DNA from: Clostridia bacterium
Lineage (GTDB): Bacteria > Bacillota > Clostridia > Oscillospirales > Ruminococcaceae
NCBI GenBank assembly: GCA_009177225.1
Contig: WFLZ01000257.1
Coordinates: 1-5,205, forward strand
Direction: 5' to 3'
DNA length: 5,205 bases
A program made the position numbers and the translations under genes. Numbering within the stretch: position 1 is the first letter of the stretch; each line of letters begins with the position of its first letter. The notes under the pieces were generated by a model. It was not told the origin of the DNA. It did not search any database and saw only the letters and a program-made list of their open reading frames with translations. This document shows, in pieces, positions 1-5,205 of this stretch.

Positions 1-3000
1 GCAGTTCCGGCAATGTCCGGAAATTCGTCATCAAAACCCACTCCGATACCCTGTGCGAGATATTTTCCGACGCTGTCACGCATAACTGTTGACGGTGAAT
101 GTATTCCGAAAACATCTCTGAAGCTTTCCGTTATTTCTCTGCCAAATTCGTATATTCTGTTTCTGAGCCAGTTTCCTGATTCTGAAATTCCGTTCCACAG
201 ACCTTCGACGAGATTTCTGCCGATTATATTCATTCCGGACGGTAACGAGGAAACTCCGTTGATAATTTTTGAAACAAGGTCAGAGGATATTTTAGTGCCA
301 CGATTTACAAGGGTTATTCCCCATGCTGTGAATCTTTCAGATGTTTCATTCAGGATTTTCAGTGAAATTTCAGGTAGTTTTTTAATATGAGACGTAATTG
401 AATCAACAAATTTTTCGGCTGTACTTTTTCCACTGTCCGAAATCTCTGCACCCCACTGCTGTGCAATATCAAGAGAATTGTAAAGATATTCCGCAATTTT
501 AGAGGGAAGATTTCCGAAAACCGAAACGGTATTTTCCGAAAACTGATTTGCCGATTCCTGTGATTTACGGGGAAGAAGTGAAGTCCATTCAGAAACAGCA
601 CCTGTAATCTGCTGTCCGATTTGGTCAGCATTTTCCACGAAACCTTCGCCGACACCCAAGGCAAGATATTTGCCGACTTCGTCCTTCATCACCTTCGACG
701 GTGAGTGAATACCAAGAATATCTTTTATTCCAACAATCCAGTTATCGCCGAAATCACTAAGATAATCATCAAGAATAAAATCGCAGTCAAGCAGTCCCGA
801 ACAAATGCCCTCGACAATCGCAGTGCCAAGGCTTCCCCAGTCAATATCTCTTAATGTTTTACCAATTTCTTCAAACATCAATCCTGCAAAACCAAGCAGT
901 TTACCGCTGATTTCACACAGCCCCACTATCAGTTTGCCGAGGAGTTCCGCACCTGTTTTAATGATTTTTTCGAGATTATCGGGTTTCAGAAGTTCATCAC
1001 AGATTGTCACGATAATCTGTTCAGCAGCAAGCAGAATTTCATCAATATTGTCAACCACAGCGTCAGCCAGAGCAGTTAGAATTTCAACGGCTGTTTCAAT
1101 CAGTGTAATTATGTTGTCGCCTGAAAGCAGTTCCGTACACAAAAAATCTATAATCTGAACCGCAATTCCAATGAGTTCCGGCAGACTGTCGATTATTATT
1201 CCGGTAATCGTTGTGAGAATTTCATAGCCTGCCGAAAACAGTTTTTCAAAATTTTCAGACGTTAAAAGCGTGTCGCAAAGCATCTGTATTATGCTGATTG
1301 CAGCGTTTACAAGCACCGGAAGATTGTCAAGAATAACAGTTCCCAAAGTTTCGACAATCTGTATTCCGGCGGTTACCAGTTCCGGAAAATTCTTGTTTAT
1401 CGTTTCTGAAAACGATGTTATTATTTTTGATGCTGTCGCCGAAAGTTCGGGAAGTTTTTCTGAGATTCTGTCCGCAATGCCTGAAATGAGTTTTGTACCG
1501 ATTTCCCATAACTTTGAACTTCCGTCGGTCAGAGCGGAAGCGAGTTCGGAAATTCCTGAAACTGCCGTGTCAATGAGTTCGGGAAGTGCCTCGGAAAAGC
1601 CGTCAAGCAGATTATAGAAAATGTCAGCACCGACGGTAAAAAGTTCGGGAATTATTTCAGAAATACCACTCAGAACCGCCGTTCCGACCTGTGACAGCGA
1701 TTTTGCGATGCTCCTTGAATTTTTGGTTATTCCGCTTATAAACGACTTTATAACCGAAACTGCAATGTCTATGATTTTTGGAATATAGCTGGAAATGACG
1801 TTTACAGCGTCGGCAAGAACGTCCCCGAAAGTTTCGGCAAGACCTTCAAATCCACCTTCTTTAAGAACGTTGGTAAACTGCGAAACGTATTCACCGCCAA
1901 GCTGAACAATGTCACGAAGGGGCTGATTTATATTGTCATAAACAGCGATTCCGAACGCCTCAGCCTTTGATTCAAGGGACTTCATATCGCCGTCGAGCGT
2001 GTCATTCATGGTGTGAGCCATGTCAGCCATAGCACCATCACAGTTTGCAATTTCATTGTATAGGTTTTCGAAGGAAACTCCATTCAGCTGCGTCACAAAT
2101 GCCGAATAAATCGCTCCTGCCGAGTCTGCCGAAACGCCGAAATCATTCATAACGCTTGACAAAAATTCGGTTTCGGACATTGTTCCATATACACCGTTCT
2201 CGAAATTTTCCAGAAATACGTTGAGATTTTCAGCCGGAACACCTGCGTAAAGAAAAGCGTTTCCAAGTTCTTCAGTAGAGGACGCACAGGCAGCAAGCAT
2301 TGCGGAAGCGGATTTCAGGTCAACTTTATTGAAAATATCATTAAGAACGTCGGTTTTTTCCTGTGAAGTCATGCCTGAAATAGCTTTGTTGAGGTCTTTG
2401 AAAGTTTCATTCAAAGGTCTGAGATTTCCGTTTGCATCGTAGCTTTCGAGATTCAGACGTTCGAACGCATTAGCTGCCTTGTCGGTTGTCGGAGTCATGG
2501 CAAGCATGATATTTCTCAGAGCCGTACCGCCCTCGCTGCCCTTTATACCGACATTTGCAAGAACACCCAGAGCCGCATTAAGTTCTGTTGTACCGCCGGC
2601 AAGTTCTTTAGCCGTACCGCCGACCGTCAGAATTGCCTCGCCGAGCTGTGCAACACTGGTATTTGATTTACTGGCGGTTTTCGCCATTTCGTCACCGAAT
2701 TTTTTCAGGTTCTCACCGTTTGCTGCAATACCGAGTGCCGCCATAGCGTCGGTTGCAAGGTCAGAAGCGTATGCAAGGTCAAGACCGCCAGCTGATGCAA
2801 GATTCAACACCTGCGGAAGTGCGTCTGCCGACTGTGTCGCCGTGTAGCCTGCAAGAGCAAGATAATTCAAAGCGTCTGCCGCTTCTGAAGCCGAAAATGT
2901 TGTGGATTCACCGGCATCTGCTGCCGCTTTTTTCAGCAAATCATAGCTGTTTACGCCGCTTTCAACTGTATCCTTGGTTATTCCCATCGTGGCAATAACC

Positions 3001-3200
3001 TGTGCCATACTGCTTTCAAAATTTCTGCCGACTTCCACAGCGTGACTGCCAAGTTCCGAAACCACAGACCCAGCCGCCGAAAAAGCTCCTTTGATAAGTG
3101 ATAAGCCGTTTTGTGCTATACTTCCGAGACTGTCAATTCCCAGTTTGAAGCCTGTTTTGTCGATTGCCGTATCAAATTTCAGCGTACCGTCAAATGACAG
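1..3200 (-). CDS. Phage tail tape measure protein, TP901 core family (C-terminus beyond window)
   Basis: This is the tape measure protein, which sets tail length and occupies the tail lumen until DNA ejection. The frame is open for 1066 codons from position 3200 to the window edge; I checked every codon and found no stop or frameshift. The N-terminus (SFDGTLKFDTAIDKTGF) resembles the usual start of Firmicutes tape measures. Residues about 60-300 match the TP901/PhageMin_Tail core, including FSASEAADALNYLALAG (102-118) and GIKGSEGGTALRNIMLAMTP (218-237). Residues about 390-420 hold the GDMKSLESK..A..I.VYD segment that usually closes the core. A 22/24-residue helical repeat array follows (472-763), then two GIHSPS modules (794-858, 996-1060). 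The start is taken as CTG at 3200, seven bases after GGAGG; the next in-frame ATG is codon 65, inside the conserved region. The gene lies 12 bases after the Gp15-like gene and in the same frame. Family assignment is firm; the start codon is inferred. Confidence 0.95.
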   Translation of the reverse strand, partial: MSFDGTLKFDTAIDKTGFKLGIDSLGSIAQNGLSLIKGAFSAAGSVVSELGSHAVEVGRNFESSMAQVIATMGITKDTVESGVNSYDLLKKAAADAGESTTFSASEAADALNYLALAGYTATQSADALPQVLNLASAGGLDLAYASDLATDAMAALGIAANGENLKKFGDEMAKTASKSNTSVAQLGEAILTVGGTAKELAGGTTELNAALGVLANVGIKGSEGGTALRNIMLAMTPTTDKAANAFERLNLESYDANGNLRPLNETFKDLNKAISGMTSQEKTDVLNDIFNKVDLKSASAMLAACASSTEELGNAFLYAGVPAENLNVFLENFENGVYGTMSETEFLSSVMNDFGVSADSAGAIYSAFVTQLNGVSFENLYNEIANCDGAMADMAHTMNDTLDGDMKSLESKAEAFGIAVYDNINQPLRDIVQLGGEYVSQFTNVLKEGGFEGLAETFGDVLADAVNVISSYIPKIIDIAVSVIKSFISGITKNSRSIAKSLSQVGTAVLSGISEIIPELFTVGADIFYNLLDGFSEALPELIDTAVSGISELASALTDGSSKLWEIGTKLISGIADRISEKLPELSATASKIITSFSETINKNFPELVTAGIQIVETLGTVILDNLPVLVNAAISIIQMLCDTLLTSENFEKLFSAGYEILTTITGIIIDSLPELIGIAVQIIDFLCTELLSGDNIITLIETAVEILTALADAVVDNIDEILLAAEQIIVTICDELLKPDNLEKIIKTGAELLGKLIVGLCEISGKLLGFAGLMFEEIGKTLRDIDWGSLGTAIVEGICSGLLDCDFILDDYLSDFGDNWIVGIKDILGIHSPSKVMKDEVGKYLALGVGEGFVENADQIGQQITGAVSEWTSLLPRKSQESANQFSENTVSVFGNLPSKIAEYLYNSLDIAQQWGAEISDSGKSTAEKFVDSITSHIKKLPEISLKILNETSERFTAWGITLVNRGTKISSDLVSKIINGVSSLPSGMNIIGRNLVEGLWNGISESGNWLRNRIYEFGREITESFRDVFGIHSPSTVMRDSVGKYLAQGIGVGFDDEFPDIAGT
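21..215 (-). repeat. GIHSPS module, copy B, in the tape measure protein (residues 996-1060)
   Basis: This is the second 65-residue module, from NLVEG through DVFGIHSPSTVMRDSVGKYL to GIGVGF, homologous to copy A with no gap. The segment between the copies (859-995) is not obviously repetitive and contains the ITSHIKKLPEISL stretch. Further copies may lie beyond the window edge. Confidence 0.85.
627..821 (-). repeat. GIHSPS module, copy A, in the tape measure protein (residues 794-858)
   Basis: This is a 65-residue module running from AIVEG through DILGIHSPSKVMKDEVGKYL to GVGEGF. It aligns without gaps with copy B, 202 residues further on; I count about 27 of 65 identical positions. The core GIHSPS.VM.D.VGKYLA.G.G.GF is a recurrent motif in Firmicutes tape measure proteins; its function is not known to me. 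It follows the helical array after a short linker. Confidence 0.85.
912..1787 (-). repeat. In-gene array of 22/24-residue amphipathic helical repeats in the tape measure protein
   Basis: Residues 472-763 form 13 end-to-end units. Seven are 22 residues long (starting at 472, 494, 516, 538, 560, 582 and 604). Then come three 46-residue doublets, each a 24-mer plus a 22-mer (626-671, 672-717, 718-763). The pattern is roughly xLPELIxxAxxIIxxLxxxLxx; examples are IIPELFTVGADIF, KLPELSATASKII and SLPELIGIAVQII. The three doublets align without gaps over all 46 positions, a 138-base period at DNA level (1188-1325, 1050-1187, 912-1049). PEL/PQL-type helical repeats are common in Firmicutes tape measures. 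They probably form a long helical rod whose copy number tracks tail length, which is an inference. Confidence 0.85.
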
Positions 3201-3206
3201 AAAAAT

Positions 3207-3212
3207 CCCTCC
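3207..3212 (-). promoter_or_regulatory. Ribosome binding site of the tape measure gene (GGAGGG), pointing to a CTG start
   Basis: GGAGGG on the minus strand directly follows the TAA stop of the Gp15-like gene (3215-3213). Counted from GGAGG, seven bases separate it from CTG at 3200-3198, which is ideal spacing. No ATG, GTG or TTG lies in frame at usable distance. ATT at 3206-3204 is the only other weak candidate, and it abuts the site. The ribosome binding site is seen directly; the CTG initiation is inferred. Confidence 0.75.
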
Positions 3213-3797
3213 TTACATACCAAATGTTGCACCAATCATGTCCTCGTCGTATTCAAACGGAATAGCAATTGCCTGTTTTATACGCATAATTCTCCGGCGT
3301 TCCGACTCGTTTTTAATCTGATTTATATCAGTACTGCGATAAGCAATACGTTTCTGACACTGAGAATCGTCGGGAAGTGCCGAAAAAAGACAACGGAATT
3401 TCCACCAGTGCATATATTCTTCTGAAATCAAATCAATGCCGTAATACCGCCAAAAATCGCCGATAACATACTTTGAATCTGTTTTCCAGTCGAAAACAGG
3501 AGGAGTTACAGGCACTTCTTCAGAGGTTTCGTCATCATCACTATGACAATCAGACTTCGGGTCAAGATTTTCAGCCTTGTAAAAGTCAAAAACCGCCTTT
3601 ACAAGTTCCTGTGTAACGTACTCCGGTGGTTTCAGAAGCCAGTCCGTAAGCAGCAGAATTTTTTCTTCTGAGGAAATTTCCTTGTCGCCCATCATATCTG
3701 CAAATTTCAGCCATTCCCGAAAATCAGTCACTACCGGATATTCATAACCGTCCGCCGAGACTGTTTCCGGAAACGGTTCATAAAGTGCGTTTATCAC
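3213..3797 (-). CDS. Phage Gp15-family protein (putative tail assembly protein)
   Basis: This 194-residue protein matches the bacteriophage Gp15 family, named after a Listeria phage protein and found between the tube and tape measure genes of Gram-positive phages. Recognisable parts are the N-terminal INALYEPFPETV and YPVVTDFREWLKF (residues 2-32), the central YGIDL..EEYMHWWKFRCLFSALPDD block (119-144), and the basic ESERRRIMRIKQA helix (165-176). An acidic, probably disordered loop (SDCHSDDDETSEEVPVTPP, 82-100) separates the two halves. No enzymatic motif is visible. The position suggests a chaperone role for the tape measure protein, analogous to gpT of lambda, but this is inferred. The start is GTG at 3797, overlapping the previous gene's TGA by four bases (GTGA). 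It has no good ribosome binding site of its own, so it is probably translationally coupled. Confidence 0.9.
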   Translation of the reverse strand: MINALYEPFPETVSADGYEYPVVTDFREWLKFADMMGDKEISSEEKILLLTDWLLKPPEYVTQELVKAVFDFYKAENLDPKSDCHSDDDETSEEVPVTPPVFDWKTDSKYVIGDFWRYYGIDLISEEYMHWWKFRCLFSALPDDSQCQKRIAYRSTDINQIKNESERRRIMRIKQAIAIPFEYDEDMIGATFGM

Positions 3798-3800
3798 TTT
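3782..3800 (-). promoter_or_regulatory. Small hairpin enclosing the GTG start of the Gp15-like gene
   Basis: On the minus strand AAAGTG (3800-3795) is followed by a 7-base loop and its perfect complement CACTTT (3787-3782). The start codon GTG and part of the overlapping TGA stop lie in the 5' arm. A ribosome finishing the upstream gene would melt this 6-bp stem, which fits coupled translation. The stem is short and AU-rich, so its stability is uncertain. Confidence 0.4.
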
Positions 3801-4171
3801 TTAAACTCACGTCTCTGCTGACGATTAGGTCTGTATTTCGAGAGTTTTTCGGCTCTCTGCTTTGCCGAATTTACAGCCTGATTACGAACGAAATTCAGAA
3901 ATTCAAAATAGATATCATCGTAAACGGCAGTATTCACAGGGCGGTTCGCAAAGATTTTTTCAGACGTTCCGTCACCGAAAATGCGGTCAAAAAGTCTTTC
4001 ATAGAGTTTGCAGTAAGCCCTTATTCTTTCAGACTGCTTTCCGTCTTTCGGGATTTCGTTTTCCTCTGCCGACATTGCCTCGAAAGCATTTTCATAACGC
4101 TCCACAGAATCAGCGTCTTCAAGGTCAAAGCTGAGTTCACAGCCGTTTATTTCCCATATTTTAGAGTTCAT
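3794..4171 (-). CDS. DUF6673-like small phage protein in the tail-assembly-chaperone position
   Basis: This 125-residue acidic protein has a basic tail. The N-terminus (WEINGCELSFDLEDADSVERYENAFEAM, given here from residue 6 as WEINGCELSFDL then EDADSVERYENAF) resembles small Firmicutes phage proteins that I recall as DUF6673. The middle has CKLYERLFDRIFGDGTSEKIF (residues 54-74, in parts) and the end has SKYRPNRQQRREFKK (111-125), a typical basic terminus for this group. No enzymatic motif, signal peptide or membrane segment is visible. The position between the tube and Gp15-like genes is that of the gpG-type chaperone, so a tape-measure-loading role is plausible but unproven. The start is ATG at 4171 with AAGGAG nine bases upstream. 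The TGA stop overlaps the GTG start of the next gene. The family name is from memory and less certain than the positional role. Confidence 0.8.
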   Translation of the reverse strand: MNSKIWEINGCELSFDLEDADSVERYENAFEAMSAEENEIPKDGKQSERIRAYCKLYERLFDRIFGDGTSEKIFANRPVNTAVYDDIYFEFLNFVRNQAVNSAKQRAEKLSKYRPNRQQRREFKK

Positions 4172-4180
4172 TTAAAACAT

Positions 4181-4186
4181 CTCCTT
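4181..4186 (-). promoter_or_regulatory. Ribosome binding site of the DUF6673-like gene (AAGGAG)
   Basis: AAGGAG lies nine bases upstream of the ATG at 4171-4169. A nearer ATG at 4180-4178 meets a stop after one codon (ATG TTT TAA), so 4171 is the real start. Confidence 0.8.
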
Positions 4187-4195
4187 CGTTAATTT

Positions 4196-4259
4196 CCGGA
4201 ACTTCGTCCGGCTGAATATCTGATATTCTGGAAACAGCTGCATTATCTGCCCTGTTTCC
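4196..4259 (-). promoter_or_regulatory. Three tandem stem-loops between the tail tube and chaperone-position genes
   Basis: Three inverted repeats follow one another with one or two bases between them on the minus strand. The first is GGAAACAG (4259-4252), a 14-base loop, then CTGTTTCC (4237-4230); a further GCA/TGC pairing is possible inside the loop. The second is GAATAT, CAG, ATATTC (4228-4214). The third is CCGGA, a 6-base loop, TCCGG (4211-4196). The first stem begins six bases after the UAG stop of the tube gene. No U-run follows any stem, so these are not standard terminators. Possible roles are stabilising or insulating the abundant tube-protein message, or stimulating stop-codon readthrough. 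The repeats are seen directly; folding and function are inferred. Confidence 0.6.
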
Positions 4260-4265
4260 GTCATT

Positions 4266-4772
4266 CTAACTGTTTACATTGTCAGTTACGGTAATAGTCT
4301 GATAGTCGTCAGTGGTTGATACTGTAACTTTGATTTTTTCGCCTCTTGCTTTAAGACTTCCTGAATACGTGTAAATGTTGATGTTATCGCCCTCAGAGTT
4401 CGGAATAACGGCATAATCTCGCTTATAAGCCGTTGCTGAAGGGTCAGAAGTATCGACAATAACAATCGTTCTCACTGCATCTTCACCAATAAGCTCTCCG
4501 TCAGTGATTTTAATGATGTCGTCCTGAACCGCAAGGTTTTTGTGCTTGTCAAAAGCGTAATCATAGGATGGCGAAAATCCCATAACATCAGTCTGCTGAA
4601 AAGGCTCATCAACGTACTGACGGCTGTATTCAATAGGGTTTTTGCTGTGCGTGAACTGTGTGAATTTTTTCATTCTGTAATATTTTGTTACAGTTCCGGA
4701 ATTACCCGGAACGCCGTAAAATGCAAGAATCCTGTGTCTTGCAATGATTTCAGGTTTTGTCGAATCAGACAT
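4266..4772 (-). CDS. Major tail tube protein (Firmicutes siphophage type)
   Basis: This 168-residue protein is the subunit that polymerises into the tail tube. Diagnostic segments of this Firmicutes phage family are MKKFTQFTHSKNPIEYSRQY (residues 34-53), VDEPFQQTDVMGFSPSYDYAFD (54-75, in parts), DGELIGEDAVRTIVIVD (91-107), KRDYAVIPNSEGD (117-129) and YTYSGSLKARGEKI (134-147). The mix of beta-strand-like segments fits a tube fold. The length is typical. The protein ends at TAG (4268-4266) after TVTDNVNS, with an open in-frame extension beyond. The start is ATG at 4772, two bases after the previous gene's stop, with GAGGAGG seven bases upstream. The strong ribosome binding site fits a protein needed in many copies. 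The family call is from sequence memory and is firm; no structure was computed. Confidence 0.93.
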   Translation of the reverse strand: MSDSTKPEIIARHRILAFYGVPGNSGTVTKYYRMKKFTQFTHSKNPIEYSRQYVDEPFQQTDVMGFSPSYDYAFDKHKNLAVQDDIIKITDGELIGEDAVRTIVIVDTSDPSATAYKRDYAVIPNSEGDNINIYTYSGSLKARGEKIKVTVSTTDDYQTITVTDNVNS

Positions 4773-4774
4773 AA

Positions 4775-5197
4775 TTAATCCTCCTCATAAAGTAAACGTA
4801 GCTGTATCTGATAACGGGCAGTGTTCGTGTCAGCGTCGAAAACATATACGCCCGTAAGAACTTCAATGGAAACCGGACAGCGTGTGTCACCTAAATCCGG
4901 CAGTATACCGTTGAAATTCCGTTCTGTTATCCAGTCCTCGAAACGTTCATAGAACGAATTGTTTTCAAGACACCGGCTGACATCTTCGCTGTAAAATTCA
5001 CGGCTTGCGAACACAAAAAGAAACTGTTTCATACAGCTTCCGTCCGTGTATTTTTTGTAAACAGGGTCGCAGGGGACTGTTTCAACGACATATTCAATCG
5101 GCTGATTTCCGAGAAAATCAACAAGAAAACAGCCGTCTTTAAGCTCAGGGAATTTCATTATGTAATTGCGGATACACTCAATAACTGATTTTTTCAT
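4775..5197 (-). CDS. Minor capsid / neck protein (phage minor capsid protein 3-like; tail terminator position)
   Basis: This 140-residue protein resembles the family annotated as minor capsid protein from bacteriophage (Minor_capsid_3 type). Recognisable stretches are the N-terminal KKSVIECIRNYI (2-13), VDFLG..PIEYVVETVPCDPVYKKYTDG (26-53, in parts), KQFLFVFASREFYSEDV (57-73), NNSFYERFEDWI (79-90) and the C-terminal TARYQIQLRLLYEED (126-140). Genes of this type sit directly before the tube gene, where tail terminator or tail completion proteins are found, so a head-tail joining or tail-terminating role is likely; the capsid label is historical. The start is ATG at 5197-5195. Only eight bases upstream are in the window, so its ribosome binding site cannot be judged. 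The sequence ATGA there would allow a 4-base overlap with an unseen upstream gene. The stop is TAA at 4777-4775. Confidence 0.88.
   Translation of the reverse strand: MKKSVIECIRNYIMKFPELKDGCFLVDFLGNQPIEYVVETVPCDPVYKKYTDGSCMKQFLFVFASREFYSEDVSRCLENNSFYERFEDWITERNFNGILPDLGDTRCPVSIEVLTGVYVFDADTNTARYQIQLRLLYEED
4780..4786 (-). promoter_or_regulatory. Ribosome binding site of the major tail tube gene (GAGGAGG)
   Basis: GAGGAGG is embedded in the last sense codons of the upstream gene (GAG GAG GAT TAA). It stands seven bases before the ATG at 4772-4770, an optimal arrangement and the strongest initiation signal in the window. Confidence 0.88.
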
Positions 5198-5205
5198 TTG
5201 AAATT

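Larger units (their letters stand above)
4161..4265 (-). other. In-frame open extension downstream of the tail tube UAG stop (possible readthrough tail)
   Basis: After the TAG at 4268-4266 the same frame continues for 34 sense codons to a TAA at 4163-4161, overlapping the start of the next gene by 11 bases. The predicted peptide is acidic (NDGNRADNAAV, SRISDIQPDEVPE, INEGDVLNEL). Its codons look like those of the neighbouring genes, rich in G-first codons such as GAC, GGA, GCA, GAT, GTT and GAA. It may be a readthrough extension, the remnant of a longer tube protein cut by a nonsense change, or chance. The ribosome binding site of the next gene lies within it. Confidence 0.35.

Noticed and set aside
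359..664. Minus-strand open frames in another phase inside the tape measure gene (also 1327-1509)
   Set aside because: They overlap a conserved coding frame fully and lack a family match or a clear ribosome binding site.
805..1158. Open frames on the plus strand inside the tape measure gene (also 13-390, 1270-1617, 2479-2847, 2753-2998, 3091-3321)
   Set aside because: They are antisense to a firmly identified gene, have serine/proline-rich compositions typical of reverse-frame shadows, and match no family I recognise.
3785..4192. Plus-strand open frames opposite the DUF6673-like gene (also 3862-4134) and opposite the tube gene (4542-4778)
   Set aside because: They are mirror frames of well-supported minus-strand genes, with no start signal or recognisable product.
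4230..4259. The 8-bp stem-loop as a rho-independent terminator
   Set aside because: No U-run follows the stem, and the downstream genes belong to the same tail module and need to be transcribed through.
4172..4264. A 30-codon ATG-started frame on the minus strand between the tube and DUF6673-like genes
   Set aside because: It has no ribosome binding site, its composition is less protein-like than the alternative frame continuing the tube gene, and it overlaps the three stem-loops.
1..5205. Search for a defence system, CRISPR array, tRNA, insertion sequence or attachment site
   Set aside because: Nothing supports these: every gene is a phage tail or neck component, and no direct-repeat array, tRNA fold or transposase motif was seen.

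Overview
The window is one stretch of a tailed-phage (siphovirus-type) structural operon, most likely a prophage in a gut or rumen Clostridia/Oscillospiraceae-like Firmicute. This host call is an inference. It rests on AT-leaning base composition, strong AGGAGG-type ribosome binding sites, and family resemblance of every product to Firmicutes phage proteins. All genes lie on the minus strand, so transcription runs from high to low coordinates. No host gene, integrase, tRNA, CRISPR array, insertion sequence, promoter or rho-independent terminator is visible.

In transcription order the layout is: a minor capsid/neck-type protein (5197-4775); the major tail tube protein (4772-4266); a 94-base gap holding three consecutive inverted repeats; a small DUF6673-like protein in the tail-assembly-chaperone position (4171-3794); a Gp15-family protein (3797-3213); and a large tail tape measure protein (3200 to beyond position 1), cut by the window edge after 1066 codons. 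This is the standard order of a long-tailed phage: neck/tail terminator, tail tube, two chaperone-type genes, tape measure. The tube protein would polymerise around the tape measure protein. The two small proteins between them are candidates for holding the tape measure soluble and ready for assembly.

The genes are tightly packed: a 2-base gap, a 4-base GTGA overlap and a 12-base gap. The exception is the segment after the tube gene. That segment contains three tandem stem-loops, and its reading frame stays open in phase with the tube gene past a UAG stop for 34 more codons. It is the most interesting spot in the window. It may be a structured intercistronic RNA, an amber-readthrough C-terminal extension of the tube protein, or both.

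Other points of note: the tape measure gene appears to start at a rare CTG codon. It carries a regular 22/24-residue alpha-helical repeat array, and two copies of a 65-residue GIHSPS module. The GTG start of the Gp15 gene overlaps the preceding stop and sits inside a small predicted hairpin. Nothing here looks like a defence system or other wholly new system; the region is an ordinary phage tail module with some unusual expression signals.
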